This document shows positions 24,795 to 28,860 of a stretch of DNA of 28,860 nucleotides, piece by piece. The notes beneath the pieces are model-generated. The model saw only the letters and a program-made list of their open reading frames with translations. It was not told the origin of the DNA and searched no databases. The position numbers and the translations under genes were made by a program. Source of the DNA: Flavobacteriaceae bacterium UBA6231 (GTDB lineage Bacteria > Bacteroidota > Bacteroidia > Flavobacteriales > Flavobacteriaceae); the NCBI GenBank assembly GCA_002441545.1, contig DJWL01000199.1:21665-50524 (forward strand). Reading direction: 5' to 3'. Each line of letters opens with the position of its first letter. The first letter of the stretch is position 1.

Positions 24795-24863
24795 AACTGT
24801 TTAAATTTGGACTTTAGCAACTACCTTTTGCAGATAAACTTTAAAATACCAAATTAAACAGTT
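24795..24863 (-). repeat. Long imperfect inverted repeat in the leader of the BFN gene
   Basis: AACTGTTTAAATTTGG (24795-24810) and CCAAATTAAACAGTT (24849-24863) are inverted copies differing by one deleted base, with 38 bases between. Inside them GCAA (24818-24821) and TTGC can form a small inner hairpin. The structure fills most of the gap between the etfA stop and the BFN start and lacks a T-run in the direction of transcription. Confidence 0.65.
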
Positions 24864-24893
24864 TGTTTGATAATACAATGTAGAAAAAATTAT

Positions 24894-25853
24894 TTATTGT
24901 TGCGCTTTAAATGCTTTTAATTTTTCTATAAGTTGAGGAACAACTACAAAGGCATCGCCAACAACACCATAATCGGCAGCCTTGAAAAATGGCGCTTCTG
25001 GATCTGTATTAATGACAACTTTTACTTTTGATGCGTTTATACCAGCCAAGTGTTGAATAGCACCAGAAATTCCAACAGCTATGTATAAATTTGAAGCAAC
25101 TGGTTTTCCTGTTTGCCCAACGTGTTCACCATGAGGTCTCCATCCTAAATCTGAAACAGGTTTTGAACAGGCAGTTGCAGCTCCTAAAACATCGGCTAAC
25201 TCTTCAATCATTCCCCAGTTTTCTGGACCTTTTAAACCACGTCCAGCAGAAACAACAATTTCAGCATCAGCAATGGTAACTTTATTTGAAGCTTTGTCAA
25301 CTGACTCTACATGAACACCAGAGTCTGGAATAGAAGGAGAAAAGTCTTCAGTAGTAGCGGAAGTTTTATTTTCTTTTAAACCAAAGCTATTTTTTGAAAC
25401 GCCTAATAGTTTTACATCAGTATTTATTTGAAACATTTCATAAGCTTTATTTGTAAATGCTGTTCGTTTTACAACAAATGGAGCAGTGCTTAATGGTGCT
25501 TCTAATACATTGGTAGCATAACCTGCATTCAAATTTATAGATAAAAGAGGTGCTAAATATTTACTGTTTACACTTGAGCTTACAACTACAACTTTAGAGC
25601 CTTCCTTATCGGCAGCTTGTTTAATAATAGATGCATATATTTTCGCACTAAAGGCGTCTAATGATGTATTAGAAACTTTTAAAACCTTGCTAACTCCATA
25701 GGTTTCTAACTCTGATGTATCATCAGCGTTTATGGTAATAGCTGTTACAGTAGTTCCTAATTGATCAGCAACTGCTTTGGCATATGAAGCCACTTCAAAA
25801 GCTGTTTTTTTAAAGCGTCTTTGATCTGATTCTGTATATACTAAAACTGACAT
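24894..25853 (-). CDS. etfA: Electron transfer flavoprotein subunit alpha
   Basis: This 319-residue subunit carries the FAD that accepts electrons from acyl-CoA and other dehydrogenases and passes them to the quinone pool. The N-terminal alpha/beta domain precedes the FAD-binding C-terminal domain with GRGLKG (204-209), SDLGWRPHGEHVGQTGK (about 234-250) and GISGAIQH (261-268). NTDPEAPFFKAADYGVVGD is the usual closing segment. The length is normal. It follows etfB after 31 bases on the same strand and so forms the ETF heterodimer operon. No ETF:quinone oxidoreductase is seen in the window. Confidence 0.96.
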   Translation of the reverse strand: MSVLVYTESDQRRFKKTAFEVASYAKAVADQLGTTVTAITINADDTSELETYGVSKVLKVSNTSLDAFSAKIYASIIKQAADKEGSKVVVVSSSVNSKYLAPLLSINLNAGYATNVLEAPLSTAPFVVKRTAFTNKAYEMFQINTDVKLLGVSKNSFGLKENKTSATTEDFSPSIPDSGVHVESVDKASNKVTIADAEIVVSAGRGLKGPENWGMIEELADVLGAATACSKPVSDLGWRPHGEHVGQTGKPVASNLYIAVGISGAIQHLAGINASKVKVVINTDPEAPFFKAADYGVVGDAFVVVPQLIEKLKAFKAQQ

Positions 25854-25884
25854 AATATTTTTTTAATTTGGAATAGTTTGTTTG

Positions 25885-26631
25885 TTAAATAACTTTTGCT
25901 TCGTTATGAAGGAGATTAATTAATTCGTCTAAATTATCAGGCGATACTAATTTTACCGCTCCTTTTGGTACTGGCTTTTCAAACTTAACCGAAGCTGTTT
26001 CAGGTTCTATGCTTATAGGTTCTAACACCGTTAAAGGTTTTTGTCGAGCCATCATAATACCTCTCATGTTAGGTATGCGAAGATCAGCTTCTTGAACAAT
26101 TCCCTTTTGTCCACCAACAATTAGAGGTAAAGTTGTTGATACAGTTTCTTTTCCACCATCAATTTCTCTAACTACTTTTGCTGAAGTACCATCAACTTCA
26201 AGACTAATACAATTATTCACAAAACTTGAATTTGTTAAACCAGCAATCATTCCTGGTACCATTCCTCCATTATAATCAATAGATTCTCTACCAGCAATAA
26301 TTAAATCATAACCACCATCTTGAACTACTTTAGCTAATTGTTTTGCAACCGAAAAGCCATCGGTAGCAGCTACATTTACTCTTATGGCAGCGTCAGCTCC
26401 TATGGCTAAAGCTTTGCGCAACGTTGGTTCAGTTTCTGCACCACCTACATTTACAACAGTTACTTCTGCTCCTTGTTTTTCTTTAAACCACATGGCACGA
26501 GTTAAACCAAATTCATCGTTTGGGTTGATTACGTATTGTACACCATTAGTGTCAAACTTGGTATTATCATCAGTAAAATTAATTTTTGACGTAGTGTCTG
26601 GAACATGACTGATACACACTAATATTTTCAT
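25885..26631 (-). CDS. etfB: Electron transfer flavoprotein subunit beta
   Basis: This 248-residue subunit pairs with EtfA and binds AMP. The N-terminus MKILVCISHVPDTTSKI is typical, followed by NPNDEFGLTRAM, AGRESIDYNGGMVPGMIA (the AMP-binding and signature area) and RIPNMRGIMMARQKP near the end. The length is normal. It is the first gene of the etfB-etfA operon and is divergent from pdhB across 212 bases; no clear promoter matching the local consensus is seen on the minus strand. Confidence 0.96.
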   Translation of the reverse strand: MKILVCISHVPDTTSKINFTDDNTKFDTNGVQYVINPNDEFGLTRAMWFKEKQGAEVTVVNVGGAETEPTLRKALAIGADAAIRVNVAATDGFSVAKQLAKVVQDGGYDLIIAGRESIDYNGGMVPGMIAGLTNSSFVNNCISLEVDGTSAKVVREIDGGKETVSTTLPLIVGGQKGIVQEADLRIPNMRGIMMARQKPLTVLEPISIEPETASVKFEKPVPKGAVKLVSPDNLDELINLLHNEAKVI

Positions 26632-26811
26632 ATTCAGTAATTTATTGTTTTTAATTGATTTAAAATAGAATCAGATAACCATATGATATTATAAATTATG
26701 CTGAAACTATAACTTAGAAGTCACGAAGTTAATTATTTTATTCTGAATATTTACTATGCACGCATAATAAATTTTAAATAATTCTTTTAAGTATCGTAAA
26801 TCATTTATTGT

Positions 26812-26819
26812 TATTTTTG
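26812..26819 (+). promoter_or_regulatory. Predicted -7 box for pdhB
   Basis: TATTTTTG is an exact match to TAnnTTTG, 25 bases before the ATG at 26844. It overlaps the region that an upstream TTG (26808) would treat as coding, which supports the ATG as the true start. No clear -33 element is present. The remainder of the etfB-pdhB gap shows no gene. Confidence 0.5.
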
Positions 26820-26843
26820 CAACTCGATTTAAAAAATAATTTA

Positions 26844-27821
26844 ATGAAGACGATTCAATTTAGAGAAGCTGTTTGCGAAGCAATGAGTGAGGAAATGCGC
26901 AGAGACGAAAGCGTTTATTTAATGGGTGAAGAAGTAGCAGAATATAACGGTGCCTATAAAGCATCAAAAGGAATGTTAGATGAATTTGGTCCAAAACGTG
27001 TTATTGATACTCCAATTGCAGAGTTAGGTTTTGCTGGTATAGCAGTGGGTTCAACTATGACAGGAAACAGACCAATTGTTGAATATATGACCTTTAACTT
27101 TTCACTTGTTGGTATTGATCAAATCATTAACAATGCTGCTAAAATTAGACAAATGTCTGGTGGACAATTTAAATGCCCAATTGTGTTTAGAGGTCCAACA
27201 GCATCTGCAGGTCAATTAGGAGCAACACATTCACAAGCTTTTGAAAGTTGGTTTGCTAATACACCGGGTTTAAAAGTGGTAGTGCCTTCAAATCCATACG
27301 ATGCGAAAGGATTATTAAAATCAGCTATTCGTGATGATGACCCTGTTATTTTTATGGAAAGCGAACAAATGTATGGTGATAAAGGTGAAGTTCCAGAAGG
27401 AGAATACACAATTCCATTAGGCGTTGCTGATGTAAAAAGAGAAGGAACAGATGTAACAATAGTCTCTTTTGGGAAAATAATTAAAGAAGCTTATACAGCT
27501 GCCGATGAACTTGCAAAAGAAGGTATTTCATGTGAAATTATCGATTTGCGTACTGTAAGACCAATGGATAAAGAAGCCATTCTTAAGTCTGTTAAGAAAA
27601 CAAATAGATTAATAATTTTAGAAGAAGCATGGCCTTTTGGAAACGTTTCAACTGAAATTACATACATAGTTCAAGCTGAAGCATTTGATTATTTAGATGC
27701 ACCAATTATTAAAATTAATACGGCCGATACACCTGCGCCTTATTCTCCAGTTTTATTGGCAGAATGGTTGCCAAATAGTAACGATGTCATTAAAGCTGTA
27801 AAAAAAGTTTTATACAAATAA
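26844..27821 (+). CDS. pdhB: Pyruvate dehydrogenase E1 component, beta subunit
   Basis: This protein of 325 residues forms, with an E1 alpha subunit, the thiamine-diphosphate decarboxylase of the pyruvate dehydrogenase complex. The cofactor-activating Glu is Glu60 in DTPIAELGFAG, and His129 in GATHSQAFE fits the conserved active-site His of E1 beta. MYGDKGEVPE and LRTVRPMD are usual C-terminal features. I use ATG 26844 because the start MKTIQFREAV matches the family; a TTG twelve codons upstream falls in the promoter. E1 alpha and E2 genes are not in the window, so the subunits are split, which is common in flavobacteria as I recall. A branched-chain 2-oxoacid substrate is less likely but not excluded. 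Confidence 0.93.
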   Translation: MKTIQFREAVCEAMSEEMRRDESVYLMGEEVAEYNGAYKASKGMLDEFGPKRVIDTPIAELGFAGIAVGSTMTGNRPIVEYMTFNFSLVGIDQIINNAAKIRQMSGGQFKCPIVFRGPTASAGQLGATHSQAFESWFANTPGLKVVVPSNPYDAKGLLKSAIRDDDPVIFMESEQMYGDKGEVPEGEYTIPLGVADVKREGTDVTIVSFGKIIKEAYTAADELAKEGISCEIIDLRTVRPMDKEAILKSVKKTNRLIILEEAWPFGNVSTEITYIVQAEAFDYLDAPIIKINTADTPAPYSPVLLAEWLPNSNDVIKAVKKVLYK

Positions 27822-27843
27822 ATTAAAAATTTTTACGTTATAT

Positions 27844-27879
27844 AAACTTCATTAGCATGATTGTTGATGAAGTTTTTTT
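27844..27879 (+). terminator. Terminator after pdhB, directly before the DUF5686 gene
   Basis: AAACTTCAT (27844-27852) pairs with ATGAAGTTT (27867-27875) around a 14-base loop, then TTTT. It ends only 6 bases before the next ATG, so it may also act as an attenuator or cover the next start. Confidence 0.7.
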
Positions 27880-27884
27880 GTAAT

Positions 27885-28860
27885 ATGAATATAAGAATAT
27901 TTTTTGCCCTTTTCTTCCTTGGAATTTTTTCATCAATAGCTCAAACCAAAGTAAGTGGTTATGTCTTTGATGAAGACAATCAGCCAGTTTCCTTTGCTAA
28001 TGTCATTTTTAAAGGATCCACTCAAGGAACAATTACCGACGAGAACGGTAAGTTTTATTTGGAATCTACCGATACTTGGTTAGAACTTACAGTCTCTTTT
28101 ATTGGATATGAAACTATTATAGTTCCGCTAACCAAAAAAGTTAATTACGATTTAAAATTCGTTTTAAAAGAACAAGCATCACAACTTGATCAAGTATTAA
28201 TTGTAACAGGAAAACAGCCCAAAAAGGATAATCCGGCAATTGATTTACTTAGAAAAATATGGGAGCATAAACGTAAAAATGGTTTAAAACAATTCAATCA
28301 ATATAAGTATGATAAATATGAAAAGGTTGAGTTTGATATCAATACCATTGATAGTGCTCTTATAAACAGTAAATTGTTCAGAGGCATGGAATTTGTTTTT
28401 AATGAAGTTGATACTTCAAATGTTACTGGAAAAACATATTTGCCAATTTTTATTAATGAAGCAGTATCAAAAGTTTATGGTGATAATTTACTTAATAAAG
28501 AAAAAAATGTTTTAGAAGGAAACAAAAACTCTGGATTTAGTGATAATCAAATTGTTATTGATTTTGTTAACGATTTGTATTCAGAATTTAATGTATATGA
28601 TAATTACCTCAAATTTTTTGATAAAAGTTTTGTTAGTCCACTTTCAAGAACAGGAATAAGTACCTATAATTATGTATTGTCAGACAGCACTTATATTGAT
28701 AATAAGTGGTGCTATAATATCATTTATTATCCCAGAAGAAAAAATGAATTAACCTTTAAAGGAGATTTTTGGGTTGCCGATACCACTTATGCTATTAAAG
28801 AAATAAATTTACAAGCATCAAAAAGTGCTAATATAAACTGGGTAAAAGATATTTATATTG
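27885..28860 (+). CDS. DUF5686 and carboxypeptidase-regulatory-like domain protein (5' part)
   Basis: The gene runs off the window; 325 codons are visible without a stop. The N-terminus is a signal peptide, MNIRIFFALFFLGIFSSIAQ, with cleavage likely after the Gln. Residues about 22-105 form a carboxypeptidase-regulatory-like beta-sandwich (VSGYVFDEDNQPVSFANV, then GTITDENGKFYLES) as found at the start of TonB-linked outer-membrane proteins. The part that follows (from LDQVLIVTGKQPKKDNPA) matches the DUF5686 family, thought to be an outer-membrane protein with a C-terminal beta-barrel that would lie outside the window. Function is unknown. The start lies just after the pdhB terminator; a promoter is not obvious. 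Confidence 0.88.
   Translation, partial: MNIRIFFALFFLGIFSSIAQTKVSGYVFDEDNQPVSFANVIFKGSTQGTITDENGKFYLESTDTWLELTVSFIGYETIIVPLTKKVNYDLKFVLKEQASQLDQVLIVTGKQPKKDNPAIDLLRKIWEHKRKNGLKQFNQYKYDKYEKVEFDINTIDSALINSKLFRGMEFVFNEVDTSNVTGKTYLPIFINEAVSKVYGDNLLNKEKNVLEGNKNSGFSDNQIVIDFVNDLYSEFNVYDNYLKFFDKSFVSPLSRTGISTYNYVLSDSTYIDNKWCYNIIYYPRRKNELTFKGDFWVADTTYAIKEINLQASKSANINWVKDIYI

Noticed and set aside
26808..26843. TTG-started N-terminal extension of pdhB
   Set aside because: It overlaps the predicted -7 box and the family N-terminus begins at the ATG at 26844.
1..28860. CRISPR array, insertion sequence, prophage or defence system
   Set aside because: No regularly spaced repeats, transposase, integrase, phage structural gene or known defence domain is seen; apart from 12310-13607 the window is core genes.

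Overview
The window is A+T-rich chromosomal DNA from a member of the Bacteroidota, almost certainly a marine or aquatic Flavobacteriaceae; the genus cannot be fixed from sequence alone. The evidence is protein content typical of that family (DUF2797, a bacterial GH3 protein, a 2TM domain, an etfB-etfA gene pair divergent from pdhB, a DUF5686 protein), several promoter -7 boxes matching TAnnTTTG, a lack of obvious Shine-Dalgarno sequences, and tRNA genes without an encoded CCA. Coding density is high and almost everything looks like core housekeeping. I see no CRISPR array, insertion sequence, rRNA or recognisable defence system.

Layout. 1-3383: the 3' part of clpX, a GH3-family protein, and a divergent DUF2797 zinc-ribbon protein. 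3376-6817: a large AsmA-like envelope protein and a queuosine-precursor transporter. 6887-8020: a FolK-deoxynucleoside kinase fusion. 8123-9268: a small cytochrome c lipoprotein and a TrmH-type RNA methyltransferase. 9388-12310: mutS, then a promoter, tRNA-Gly(GCC), tRNA-Leu(UAA) and a terminator. 12310-13607: the only accessory-looking segment, with a perfect 11-bp inverted repeat, a secreted fibronectin-like protein gene, and a decayed copy of the tRNA-Leu variable and T arms. 13608-17226: waaA (Kdo transferase), then a DegT-type sugar aminotransferase overlapping galE. 17310-21284: lspA, fabD, an FAD dehydrogenase and a membrane-anchored dihydrofolate reductase, all on the minus strand. 21582-22755: a stand-alone CBM48 protein convergent with thyA across a shared terminator. 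22880-24775: a nucleoside:H+ symporter and a bifunctional-nuclease-family protein. 24894-28860: etfA and etfB, divergent pdhB, and the start of a DUF5686 protein.

How the genes work together. A folate and deoxynucleotide theme runs through the window: FolK makes the folate precursor, its fused kinase salvages deoxynucleosides, the symporter imports nucleosides, ThyA makes dTMP while oxidising methylene-THF to DHF, and the 2TM-DHFR fusion regenerates THF. A second theme is the envelope: waaA, the sugar aminotransferase, galE, fabD, lspA and the AsmA protein. A third is central carbon and electron flow: ETF, PDH E1 beta and cytochrome c.

Most worth a second look are the two fusions (FolK-dNK and 2TM-DHFR), the tRNA-Leu remnant that brackets the accessory gene, the GIY-YIG-like core seen in the DUF2797 protein, and several unexplained inverted repeats in intergenic regions. 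I did not find a clear, previously undescribed multi-gene system.
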